This document shows, piece by piece, positions 1 to 7,529 of a DNA stretch of 14,276 bases (position 1 is its first letter; the number at the start of each line of letters is the position of its first letter). The notes beneath the pieces were generated by a model. The model was not told the DNA's origin. It did no database searches and saw only the letters and a list, made by a program, of their open reading frames with translations. The translations under genes were made by a program, and so were the position numbers. Location: positions 1 through 14,276 of the forward strand of contig JAUHXB010000007.1 of assembly GCA_030427215.1 (NCBI GenBank), given 5' to 3'. Source of the stretch: Alphaproteobacteria bacterium (lineage in GTDB: Bacteria; Pseudomonadota; Alphaproteobacteria; Micavibrionales; UBA1664).

Positions 1-16
1 TCATCATACCATATTT

Positions 17-565
17 TTATTGAATCAACATTTCTTGGAACAGGACATCATTGACCTTTACCGGGTGGGCGGCGATGTTGACGCGATAAAGCAATTCTTG
101 GCGCAAACGATAAATCCCCGCCGATCCACGCAAATCTTCAACCCGCATTTCGCGTAAATAGGTTTGGAATTGGTCAATGACACGCGGTGTTATCGCCTCA
201 ATCTCAGGCAATTTCGTTTGATCTGCGATTTCCAATTGAACTTTTAGCTTTAAAAACCTTGTCCCCTGCGCCGATGATAAATTCACGATTAAATCGGGAA
301 GAGCGTAAAAGCCGGCGTTTGCGTTTTTTGCTTCTTCTTCCTCTGCGGCGATTTCTTCTTCGGTTTTTTCTGGGGCTTCGACTTCAACATCATCGCCACC
401 ACCGATTACGCCTGTAAAAAATAATCCAGCACCAATTCCAAGCAATAGGATAGGGAGGATTATCATCAAAAGTTTTTTATTTAGGCCGCCTTTGGCTTTA
501 CCGTCTTCTCCTTCTTCGCCTTCTGTTGCAGTGTCTTCTGATTCATTGACGTCTTCTTCAGCCAT
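17..565 (-). CDS. fliL: Flagellar basal body-associated protein FliL
   Basis: FliL is an inner-membrane protein with a periplasmic C-terminal domain that surrounds and supports the stator units of the flagellar motor. The 182-residue protein begins with a very acidic cytoplasmic tail (residues 1-22, mostly Glu and Asp), then a Lys-rich stretch and one membrane segment at about 32-54. A second Glu-rich linker (about 66-79) leads to the FliL domain, which opens with FYALPDLIVNL and continues with FLKLKVQLEI, both typical of the family. Length is normal. The ATG at 565 has AAGGG about 9 bases upstream. It is transcribed away from flgF; the 131-bp gap between them holds the flgF sigma-54 promoter, but I see no convincing promoter for fliL. 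Only 16 bases remain beyond its stop; fliM often follows, but the window ends too soon to tell. Confidence 0.93.
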   Translation of the reverse strand: MAEEDVNESEDTATEGEEGEDGKAKGGLNKKLLMIILPILLLGIGAGLFFTGVIGGGDDVEVEAPEKTEEEIAAEEEEAKNANAGFYALPDLIVNLSSAQGTRFLKLKVQLEIADQTKLPEIEAITPRVIDQFQTYLREMRVEDLRGSAGIYRLRQELLYRVNIAAHPVKVNDVLFQEMLIQ

Positions 566-638
566 TATTATGTGCCCTTATAGTTTGATATTTATTAAAG
601 TGTAATAAAACCATGGCTGTCATGCAATCAATCAGTTT

Positions 639-653
639 TGGCACGCGCCTTGC
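639..653 (+). promoter_or_regulatory. Sigma-54 (RpoN) promoter of flgFG
   Basis: TGGCAC-GCGCC-TTGC matches the -24/-12 consensus TGGCAC-N5-TTGC exactly. The GG at 640-641 and the GC at 652-653 have the required spacing, with 10 bases between them. The predicted transcription start is near 665, giving a leader of about 32 bases before the flgF ATG at 697. Such a promoter needs an AAA+ activator; FlbD, encoded at 8335-9612, is the obvious candidate. I could not identify the activator's binding site. Confidence 0.9.
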
Positions 654-696
654 AAATCTCTCGTCAGATAATTTTATTTAGGATGAGGAAACAGTC

Positions 697-1425
697 ATGG
701 AAAATGCACTTTATGTTGGATTATCAAGGCAAACGGCCTTGCGCCAACAAATGAATGTGGTCGCAAACAACATTGCAAATGTGAATACGCCGGGGTTTCG
801 CGCGGATAAAATGTTGTTCGAAGAATATATTCAAACGCCAAAACCAACAAATGAAGAGTTATCTATGGTTTTGGATTATGGTCAATACAAAGACGTAGCG
901 CCAGGGGCAGTGCGTGAAACAGGAAACGCATTGGATGTAGCATTAGAAGGTCCCGCCTTTTTCATGGTGGAAACGGCCGCGGGGACACAATATTCGCGTG
1001 CGGGTAATTTTGCCCTGAATAATAATCGCGAATTGGTCAACGCGGCGGGAAATCCCGTTTTGGATAATGGGCAGGGGCGGTTGGTTATTCCAGCCAATGT
1101 GCGTGAAATTACAATCACAACCGATGGACAAATTACGACTGATCAAGGGGCCGTTGGTCAAATTGGAATGGTTGAATTTGCCAATGTACAAAATTTACGC
1201 CCAACTGGCGCGGGGTATTATGCAACGGTTGATAATGAACAACCTATACCCGCGGAAAATACAAAAATGCGACAAAATATGTTGGAAGGGTCAAATGTTC
1301 AGGCCGTTTTGGAAATGACGGATTTGATTGAAATTTCAAGACAATATCAATCGGCTACGAAGTTTATGCAGAATGAACATGACCGCCAACGTGACACAAT
1401 TCAAAAATTAACAGAGATGAGATAA
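697..1425 (+). CDS. flgF: Flagellar basal-body rod protein FlgF
   Basis: FlgF forms part of the proximal rod of the flagellar basal body in the periplasm, and is exported by the flagellar type III apparatus. The 242-residue protein has the N-terminal rod signature ANNIANVNTPGF at 23-34, the central repeat region with DVALEGPAFFMVET and YSRAGNFALN, and the C-terminal rod helix containing EGSNVQAVLEMTDLIEISRQ. Beginning with MENALYVGLSRQ distinguishes it as FlgF rather than FlgG. Length is normal. The start is supported by a GGATGAGG Shine-Dalgarno region and by the sigma-54 promoter just upstream. It is the first gene of a two-gene unit with flgG, 25 bases downstream. Confidence 0.96.
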   Translation: MENALYVGLSRQTALRQQMNVVANNIANVNTPGFRADKMLFEEYIQTPKPTNEELSMVLDYGQYKDVAPGAVRETGNALDVALEGPAFFMVETAAGTQYSRAGNFALNNNRELVNAAGNPVLDNGQGRLVIPANVREITITTDGQITTDQGAVGQIGMVEFANVQNLRPTGAGYYATVDNEQPIPAENTKMRQNMLEGSNVQAVLEMTDLIEISRQYQSATKFMQNEHDRQRDTIQKLTEMR

Positions 1426-1450
1426 GAAAACTTTTTAGGAGGATAAAACT

Positions 1451-2236
1451 ATGCTTTCACTAGATATCGGCGCAACAGGGATGCTTGCCCAACAATTACA
1501 TGTCAATGTGATATCGAACAATATCGCGAACATGACAACGGCGGGCTATAAACGCCAACGCCCTGAATTTCAGGATTTGATTTACCAAAACAAACAACGC
1601 CCCGGGTCAACATCATCCGATGTCGGAACGCTTGTTCCATCAGGAATTCAAATTGGTCTGGGTGTTAAACCGGGGTCTGTTTACCGCATTATGGAGCAGG
1701 GGTCGTTTGAGGTCACAACAAACGAGCTTGATTTAGCCATCGCAGGAAAAGGATTTTTCCAAGTGCAACTACCCAGTGGTGACACGGCCTATACCCGCGC
1801 TGGTAATTTCGGCATTAATAATAACGGTGATATGGTGACATCGCAGGGATATTTGCTTGAACCCAATATTAATATTCCAGAGGATGCCCAAGATACAATC
1901 ATCAATAATTCCGGTGAGGTTTTGGTGAAATTACCGGGACAAACGGCCTATGCCAACCAAGGGCAAATTCAATTGGCTATTTTCGCCAATGAAGGTGGAT
2001 TGGAAGCGATCGGTGATAATTTATTCCTAGAAACAGAATCATCCTCAACCCCGACAACAGGAAATCCGAATGAAGAATCGTTTGGAAAATTGGAACAAGG
2101 GATTTTGGAAAATTCTAACGTTGATGTGGTGGAGGAAATCACAAGGTTGATTACCGCGCAACGTGCCTATGAAATGAATTCAAAAGTCATCCAAACATCA
2201 GATGAGATGATGGGTACAGTGTCAAATATGCGATAG
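1451..2236 (+). CDS. flgG: Flagellar distal rod protein FlgG
   Basis: FlgG builds the distal rod, the drive shaft crossing the periplasm from the MS ring through the P and L rings to the hook. The 261 residues match the usual 260-262. Visible landmarks are the N-terminal rod signature SNNIANMTTAGYKRQR (22-37) followed by DLIYQ, then GIQIGLGVKPGSVYRI, ELDLAIAGKGFFQV and YTRAGNFGIN, and at the C-terminus ENSNVDVVEEITRLITAQRA. A strong Shine-Dalgarno sequence, AGGAGGAT at 1437-1444, lies 6 bases before the ATG. It is co-transcribed with flgF and followed by an intrinsic terminator about 25 bases after the stop codon. Confidence 0.97.
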   Translation: MLSLDIGATGMLAQQLHVNVISNNIANMTTAGYKRQRPEFQDLIYQNKQRPGSTSSDVGTLVPSGIQIGLGVKPGSVYRIMEQGSFEVTTNELDLAIAGKGFFQVQLPSGDTAYTRAGNFGINNNGDMVTSQGYLLEPNINIPEDAQDTIINNSGEVLVKLPGQTAYANQGQIQLAIFANEGGLEAIGDNLFLETESSSTPTTGNPNEESFGKLEQGILENSNVDVVEEITRLITAQRAYEMNSKVIQTSDEMMGTVSNMR

Positions 2237-2260
2237 TGCCTTTAATGAACAATAATATTG

Positions 2261-2289
2261 AAACACCGCATGAGGCGGTGTTTTTTTAA
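2261..2289 (+). terminator. Intrinsic terminator after flgG
   Basis: A perfect 9-bp stem, AAACACCGC (2261-2269) with GCGGTGTTT (2275-2283), encloses a 5-base loop ATGAG. The 3' arm runs straight into a tract of seven T (2281-2287). This is a textbook rho-independent terminator for the flgFG transcript. It lies directly upstream of the flgA sigma-54 promoter and so separates the two transcription units. Confidence 0.9.
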
Positions 2290-2322
2290 TCAAAAATCAT
2301 ACTATACGTTAAATTTTTAGTT

Positions 2323-2337
2323 TGGCATGGTTTATGC
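2323..2337 (+). promoter_or_regulatory. Sigma-54 (RpoN) promoter of flgAH
   Basis: TGGCAT-GGTTT-ATGC fits the -24/-12 consensus with two mismatches (C to T at the last base of the -24 block, T to A at the first base of the -12 block). The invariant GG (2324-2325) and GC (2336-2337) have the correct 10-base separation, and the preceding Ts and following A also fit. The predicted start is near 2349, about 30 bases before the flgA ATG. It lies in the 142-bp flgG-flgA gap just after the terminator. Confidence 0.82.
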
Positions 2338-2378
2338 AATTTTAATGGATATCAGATGGAAATAGGAGTGAGTTAATC

Positions 2379-3335
2379 ATGAAAGACTTTATTAAATTTG
2401 CCGGAAACACCGCCAAGGTTTTGGCTTTTGTCGCCGTAATGATTATTTGCATGGCGTATTTTATCGCCAGCATCAATGAAACCATGGCGGCCACACCTGC
2501 CAAAAATGTAACGGTGACGGGGGCAAATATCACGGTCGGTGATGTTTTTCCCGATGCCCCCAAAAAACACGCCGCCTTTGTTTTGGCCCCTGCGCCAAAG
2601 CCGGACACGACATTAACATGGGACGCGCAAACCTTAAATCGGATCGCCAGATCTTTTAATCTTAATTGGAGAGCGTCTGTCACGGATCAGGTGCATATCC
2701 GTCGTTTGGCCTCTGTCATTGATGAAAATATGATTAAGGATGCGATTATAGAGTCGTTGAGCGATGAAGGTTTAAGTCACAAAAACGATTTGGAATTTGT
2801 CGGGTCATCAATTGAAATTTTATTGTCTCATGATTTGGAACCGTCTGTGACTGTCATATCGTCATCTTACAACCAATCGCGCAATACATTTTCGGCAACA
2901 TTGCAAACGCCAGATAATCGTGTGCGTCAATTTACTGGTGTTGCGCACGCCGTTGTACAAATCCCCGTTTTAAATACACCTGCCCGTCGTGGTGATCATA
3001 TCAGGCAATCCATGATTACGATGATGGATGTCCGGGCAGATATGGTGGATGATAATATGGTTTTAACATCGGATGAATTGGTAAACATGTCACCGCGCAA
3101 AATTATACGAGCAAACGCCCCCATCACGGTGAAAGACCTTGTGAAACCCACAATGGTGAAACGCGGTGATTTGGTCACGATGCAATTGCAAAAAGGCCCA
3201 ATACAAATTACCGCCCTTGCCAAGGCCTTACAAACAGGGACAAAGGGCGACATGATCCGTGTCATGAACATGGATAGTAAAAGAACATTAGAGGCAAAGG
3301 TCACGGGCCTTCGCGAAGCAACGGTTTATAATTAA
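2379..3335 (+). CDS. flgA: Flagellar P-ring assembly chaperone FlgA
   Basis: FlgA is a periplasmic chaperone required for assembling the FlgI P ring around the rod. The 318-residue protein has an N-terminal hydrophobic export segment at about 13-33, probably a signal peptide cleaved shortly after (TMAATPAK region). A divergent middle follows, and the conserved C-terminal SAF-type domain spans about 190-318: ARRGDHIRQSMI, then NMSPRKIIRANAPIT, VKRGDLVTMQ and LQTGTKGDMIRVMNM. It is somewhat longer than enterobacterial FlgA (about 220) because of the N-terminal half, which is common in alphaproteobacteria. An AGGAG site precedes the ATG. It starts a unit with flgH, 16 bases downstream, under its own sigma-54 promoter. 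Confidence 0.93.
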   Translation: MKDFIKFAGNTAKVLAFVAVMIICMAYFIASINETMAATPAKNVTVTGANITVGDVFPDAPKKHAAFVLAPAPKPDTTLTWDAQTLNRIARSFNLNWRASVTDQVHIRRLASVIDENMIKDAIIESLSDEGLSHKNDLEFVGSSIEILLSHDLEPSVTVISSSYNQSRNTFSATLQTPDNRVRQFTGVAHAVVQIPVLNTPARRGDHIRQSMITMMDVRADMVDDNMVLTSDELVNMSPRKIIRANAPITVKDLVKPTMVKRGDLVTMQLQKGPIQITALAKALQTGTKGDMIRVMNMDSKRTLEAKVTGLREATVYN

Positions 3336-3351
3336 GGAAGGATTAAAAATC

Positions 3352-4092
3352 ATGAAAAATTTAATTATTTCAACTGCATTAGTTCTATCATTAAGTGCGT
3401 GTTCATCCATTGAACGATTATCGCGCGTTGGGGAAACGCCTGAATTTTCAAGGATTGAAAATCCACAAGACAAACGAGGATACAAACCCGTATCCATGCC
3501 GATGCCTGAACCAGAAGTCGCAACACGCGAAATGAATTCACTATGGTCATCCAACCGCAGTGCCTTTTTCGAAGATCAACGCGCCAAAGATATCGGTGAC
3601 ATTTTAACCGTCACAATCGACATGGAAAATGAAGCCGAAATGGAAAGCACGTCATCAAGGTCGCGTTCCGCAGGTGAAAATGCGGGTATTAATAACCTTG
3701 CTGGGTTTGAAGATACTTTATCGTCAAAATTACTGCCTGACGGCGCAAACCTTGCGACATTATTGGATTTAAACAGTACATCAAATAACAATAACACCGG
3801 ATCAACGGAAAGCGAAGATGAATTAACATTGCGCGTTGCCGCCGTTGTCTCTCAAATTCTGCCCAATGGAAATATGGTGATTACAGGCCGTCAGGAAGTC
3901 CGCGTTAACTACGAAAAGCGTATTTTAGAGGTCGCAGGCGTTATCCGCCCCGAAGATATAGGGATTGATAATTCCATTGCCCATGACAAAATCGCCGAAG
4001 CCCGCATTGGTTATGGCGGAAAAGGATATATCAGTGATGTTCAAAAACCACGCCTCGGTCAAGAAATTTTAGATATCTTTATGCCGTATTAA
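3352..4092 (+). CDS. flgH: Flagellar L-ring lipoprotein FlgH
   Basis: FlgH is the outer-membrane lipoprotein that forms the L ring, the bushing through which the rod passes. The 246-residue protein begins with a short lipoprotein signal whose lipobox LSAC places the lipidated cysteine at residue 17. Family motifs follow: SLWSSNRSAFFEDQRAKDIG, DILTVTIDMENEAE, and, after a low-complexity Asn/Ser-rich stretch, VVSQILPNGNMVITGRQEV, YEKRILEVAGVIRPEDI and the C-terminal GYGGKGYISDVQKPRLGQ. Length is normal. A GGAAGGA ribosome site precedes the ATG. It ends 21 bases from the convergent flhA stop. flgI, its usual ring partner, is not in the window. Confidence 0.96.
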   Translation: MKNLIISTALVLSLSACSSIERLSRVGETPEFSRIENPQDKRGYKPVSMPMPEPEVATREMNSLWSSNRSAFFEDQRAKDIGDILTVTIDMENEAEMESTSSRSRSAGENAGINNLAGFEDTLSSKLLPDGANLATLLDLNSTSNNNNTGSTESEDELTLRVAAVVSQILPNGNMVITGRQEVRVNYEKRILEVAGVIRPEDIGIDNSIAHDKIAEARIGYGGKGYISDVQKPRLGQEILDIFMPY

Positions 4093-4113
4093 TATGAGGG
4101 CAATAAATGGGAT

Positions 4114-6222
4114 TTAAATCGATCCCATGGATCTTATCCGTGCCTTTGAATGGATTTCATTTTGTGACATGACACCTGTTTGCGGGCGCACGCGTTCAAT
4201 GACTGTGCGAACATAAGGGCGGATCATGGGTGAGGTGACGATAACGGGATTAAGCCCTTGCATGCTGAAATCATCGTATTTTTCACTCACACGTTTGATA
4301 AATTCCTGTAATTTTGTTGGGGCCATGGCCAGTTGTTTGTCCTCGCCATCCCCGATAAGGCTTTCCAGAAACGCTTGTTCCCATTCGGCGGTGATGGTCA
4401 CCAATTGAACCTCGCCATCCATATTCGCATATTGATCACATATTTGACGGGCAAGGCGCGAGCGCACATGTTCCGTCATTAGCCCAATATTTTTGGTATA
4501 ATTGGATGCCTCGGATACACCTTCCAAAATTGTTGGTAAGTCACGAATGGACACACGTTCAGCCAATAGGTTTTGAAGAATACGTTGCAAAGCGGTGATA
4601 GAAATCTGCGCGGGGATAACATCCGCGATCAATTTTTGGAATTGTTCGGGTAATTCATCCAATAATTTTTGCGTTTCTGTATAAGACAATAAATCTTGCA
4701 TATTATCTTTAATAATTTCTGTTAAATGTGTTGTCACAACGGTTGCGGCATCGACAACGGTATATCCTTTGATATTCGCCTCTTCTTTATATTGATCATC
4801 AATCCACATGGCGGGAAGGCCAAATGTCGGTTCGGTTGTGCTTTCACCCGGTAATGTTATTGGTTCACCGCTGGGGTCCATGCATAACAACATACCTGGT
4901 CGAACGGATGATCCGCCCGCCACAATTTCTTTTATCCGAACATTATAATCATTGGCCTGCAATTGAAGATTATCCTGAATGCGAACAGAGGGCAGGATGA
5001 ATCCCATTTCTTCCGCCAATTGACGGCGAAGCCCCTTAATCTGGTCTGTCAGGCGATTTCCCGTTTCCGAATTGACTAGTGACAGAAGCCCATACCCTAA
5101 TTCAAGGCGGATATTATCAATGGCCAATGTTTGTGCGATTGACTCTTCCTCTGGTTTCGCAAGTTGGTGTTGGGGATCGGCCTCTATGGCCAATTGGCGC
5201 TCAACCTCTTTTTCTGTTTCAACTTTTTTGAAACTAAGCCACGCTAAAGCCCCCGAACACACACCTAAAAACAAAAAGGGCAGGGGCGGAATTCCCGGCA
5301 GAACAGATAGTAAAACCATCAAAACAGATGTGAGCGCAAGGGCGCGCGGATATTTCCCAAATTGACTGAATAATGCGGATTGGGTTGTACCGGATACACC
5401 GCCCTTGGAAACCAGAAGGCCAGCCGCGATGGACACAACAAGGGCAGGAATTTGTGATACAAGACCATCACCAACGGTCAGCATGGTATAGCTTGCGGCG
5501 GCATCTGCCATGCTCATATTCATTTGCGCCGTACCGATTATAATACCGCCAATGATGTTAATGAGCGTGATGAGAAGACCTGCAATTGCATCCCCGCGGA
5601 CAAATTTCGCCGCACCATCCATTGATCCGAAAAAGTTGCTTTCTTCTTCTAATGTTCTACGACGTTCACGGGCTTCTTCTTCGGTGATCATGCCAGCCGA
5701 CATGTCCGAATCAATCGCCATTTGTTTTCCGGGCATGGCGTCCAATGAAAAACGAGCCGCGACTTCGGCAATACGCCCTGATCCTTTTGTAATCACAACG
5801 AAATTCACAAGGATCAAAATGGCAAACACGATTAATCCAATAACGTAATTATCCTGCATGATAAATCCGCCAAATGCGCCGATTACATCCCCTGCGGCCA
5901 TTGGTCCTTCATGTCCATTAGCAAGGATTAAACGAGTGGAGGCTAAATTAAGCGCAAGGCGTAACATGGTTACAATCAACAACACCGTTGGAAATGTTGA
6001 AAAATCCAAGGGCCGTTCCAAAAATAATACGGTCATTAAGACCATCACCGAAATGGTCATGGATAACGCCAAAGACATATCCAACAACCATGTTGGCATT
6101 GGAAAAATTAAGACGGTAATAATAGCAACAATACCAAGAGCGAGGAGAATATCCCCCCTAAAAATAGAACTTCTCAATCCCGCAATTGTAAGTCCGCCTG
6201 ATGATGGTTGTACATCTGCCAT
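4114..6222 (-). CDS. flhA: Flagellar export gate protein FlhA
   Basis: FlhA is the large inner-membrane component of the flagellar type III export gate. Its membrane half couples export to the ion gradient and its cytoplasmic half docks chaperone-substrate complexes. From the ATG at 6222 the protein is 702 residues, normal for FlhA, and begins MADVQPSS. The N-terminal third is strongly hydrophobic with several membrane segments. The FHIPEP-family signature RFSLDAMPGKQMAID is at 157-171, and GSMDGAAKFVRGDAIAG includes Asp202, which aligns with Salmonella Asp208. The C-terminal domain shows LELGYGLLSLV, GFILPSVRIQDN and CDQYANMDGEVQLVTI. A GTG at 6270 would add 16 residues and itself sits in a ribosome-site-like GAAAGAGGTGA; I prefer the ATG because the extension looks non-conserved. 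The gene is divergent from the MFS gene with 86 bases between. Confidence 0.96.
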   Translation of the reverse strand: MADVQPSSGGLTIAGLRSSIFRGDILLALGIVAIITVLIFPMPTWLLDMSLALSMTISVMVLMTVLFLERPLDFSTFPTVLLIVTMLRLALNLASTRLILANGHEGPMAAGDVIGAFGGFIMQDNYVIGLIVFAILILVNFVVITKGSGRIAEVAARFSLDAMPGKQMAIDSDMSAGMITEEEARERRRTLEEESNFFGSMDGAAKFVRGDAIAGLLITLINIIGGIIIGTAQMNMSMADAAASYTMLTVGDGLVSQIPALVVSIAAGLLVSKGGVSGTTQSALFSQFGKYPRALALTSVLMVLLSVLPGIPPLPFLFLGVCSGALAWLSFKKVETEKEVERQLAIEADPQHQLAKPEEESIAQTLAIDNIRLELGYGLLSLVNSETGNRLTDQIKGLRRQLAEEMGFILPSVRIQDNLQLQANDYNVRIKEIVAGGSSVRPGMLLCMDPSGEPITLPGESTTEPTFGLPAMWIDDQYKEEANIKGYTVVDAATVVTTHLTEIIKDNMQDLLSYTETQKLLDELPEQFQKLIADVIPAQISITALQRILQNLLAERVSIRDLPTILEGVSEASNYTKNIGLMTEHVRSRLARQICDQYANMDGEVQLVTITAEWEQAFLESLIGDGEDKQLAMAPTKLQEFIKRVSEKYDDFSMQGLNPVIVTSPMIRPYVRTVIERVRPQTGVMSQNEIHSKARIRSMGSI

Positions 6223-6308
6223 AAATTCTATTCTACGTGAATAAACTTTAAACGCAAAAGGGGAAATCACCTCTTTCCAAAGTTAAAAAATCTGATATTC
6301 ATGGGCGA

Positions 6309-7529
6309 ATGTTATCAAAGACTTTTTCAAAGACATGGCCGTTATTTTTTGGGCTTGGCATGATGATGATTGCCAATGGGTTGCAAGGCACATTATTGGG
6401 GCTTCGTGCATCCATTGAGGAGTTCTCTGTTTTAACAACAGGGTTGATCATGTCGTCATACTATTTTGGGTTTTTGGCCGGATCATGGAACGTTCCAAAA
6501 TTCATTTCACAGGTCGGACATATTCGTGTTTTCGCCGCGCTGGCGTCTCTTGCATCAACGACTGTTTTGATGCATGGCGTATTCGTTGATCCATTTTTAT
6601 GGTTTTTTATTAGGGCTTTAACAGGTTTTGCGTATGCGGGGCTTTACCTTGTTGTTGAAAGTTGGTTGAATGATGCGGCAACCAATAAAAACCGCGGAAC
6701 AATCATGGGGGCATACATGGTTGTAACATTTTTGGGAATGTCATTAGGGCAGGGATTATTAAATTTTGCAGACCCCAGTCAAATTCAATTATTTGTCATC
6801 GTGTCGATTTTGGTTTCACTCGCCCTTGTGCCTATTGCCCTAAGCCGTCGTCCAGCCCCGGATTTTAGTGTCAATGAAACAATTAAAATTTCAACAATTT
6901 GGAAACGATCACCGCTTGGGATTTTGGGAACGATTATGGGTGGTTTAACATCCGCGGCAATTTTCTCTATTGGGCCAATATTTGCGTTGGATATTGGGCT
7001 ATCTACAGCCGCCATTTCCGGATTTATGGCGTCATTCTTGATCGGTGCCATGATTTTTCAAATGCCTATTGCGTGGGTATCTGACCACATGGATCGTCGT
7101 AAAATGATCATTGCCCTTGGCGCATTATCGGCCGTGACTTCATTTGGGTTGATGATCACGCCACCATCATCATTCATTTTATATTTTGGCGTTATGGCGT
7201 TGATTGGCGGTGTGTCCATGCCGATTTACAGCCAATGTATCAGCCACGTAAACGATCATTTGTCCCCACGGCAATTTGTCGCGTCCAGCAGTACATTATT
7301 ATTATTGAACGGCGCAGGTGCGGCTGTTGGACCGTTATTGGTTACAGGGATCATGCAAATTTTTGGTGTTGATGCCTATATTGTCTTTTTAATATGCGGG
7401 TTTTCCGTCATTGCCGTTTTTGGAATTTACCGAAGCTTCCGCGTTGATGCAGTCCCATTGGAAGACCAAAACGACGCGATCCTTATGCCCGCCCGCGGTT
7501 CATCATTCTCCATTTATCAGGATGATTAA
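6309..7529 (+). CDS. MFS transporter, YcaD-like
   Basis: A 406-residue polytopic inner-membrane protein with about 12 hydrophobic segments and a cytoplasmic loop between the two halves (about residues 178-196). The stretch YLVVESWLND, followed by NRGTIMGAYMV, resembles the YcaD-like group of the major facilitator superfamily. A motif-A-like loop, WVSDHMDRRKMI, sits in the C-terminal half. Substrate is unknown; the family contains metabolite and drug exporters, so the sequence supports only 'transporter'. The ATG at 6309 lacks a strong Shine-Dalgarno sequence; another ATG at 6301 is out of frame and soon stops. It lies between two minus-strand genes, its stop overlapping the hydrolase stop by 4 bases. 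Arginine codons are 12 of 13 CGN, like the flagellar genes by inspection. Confidence 0.85.
   Translation: MLSKTFSKTWPLFFGLGMMMIANGLQGTLLGLRASIEEFSVLTTGLIMSSYYFGFLAGSWNVPKFISQVGHIRVFAALASLASTTVLMHGVFVDPFLWFFIRALTGFAYAGLYLVVESWLNDAATNKNRGTIMGAYMVVTFLGMSLGQGLLNFADPSQIQLFVIVSILVSLALVPIALSRRPAPDFSVNETIKISTIWKRSPLGILGTIMGGLTSAAIFSIGPIFALDIGLSTAAISGFMASFLIGAMIFQMPIAWVSDHMDRRKMIIALGALSAVTSFGLMITPPSSFILYFGVMALIGGVSMPIYSQCISHVNDHLSPRQFVASSSTLLLLNGAGAAVGPLLVTGIMQIFGVDAYIVFLICGFSVIAVFGIYRSFRVDAVPLEDQNDAILMPARGSSFSIYQDD

Noticed and set aside
1..16. Possible fliM start codon (ATGATG on the minus strand) beyond fliL.
   Set aside because: Only two codons are visible; position suggests fliM but the sequence cannot support it.
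579..607. TTACAC-N17-TATAAG on the minus strand as a sigma-70 promoter for fliL.
   Set aside because: The -35 box matches only 2 of 6, and the start would fall within the ribosome site of fliL.
2345..2365. Six-codon reading frame (MDIRWK) just before flgA, a possible leader peptide.
   Set aside because: Its ATG lies upstream of the start predicted from the sigma-54 promoter (about 2349), so it would not be in the transcript.
4107..4128. Inverted repeat ATGGGAT...ATCCCAT spanning the flgH-flhA convergent junction, a possible two-way terminator.
   Set aside because: Only 7 bp with an 8-base loop and no T tract on either side; part of it lies inside the flhA coding end. Not enough to call.
5510..6244. 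Long open frames on the plus strand opposite flhA.
   Set aside because: They lie antisense to strongly conserved flhA membrane coding sequence, have no recognisable domain or ribosome site, and look like shadows.
6355..6373. TTGGCAT...ATTGCC inside the MFS gene, resembling a sigma-54 element.
   Set aside because: The GG and GC are 15 bases apart instead of 12; sigma-54 does not tolerate this spacing.
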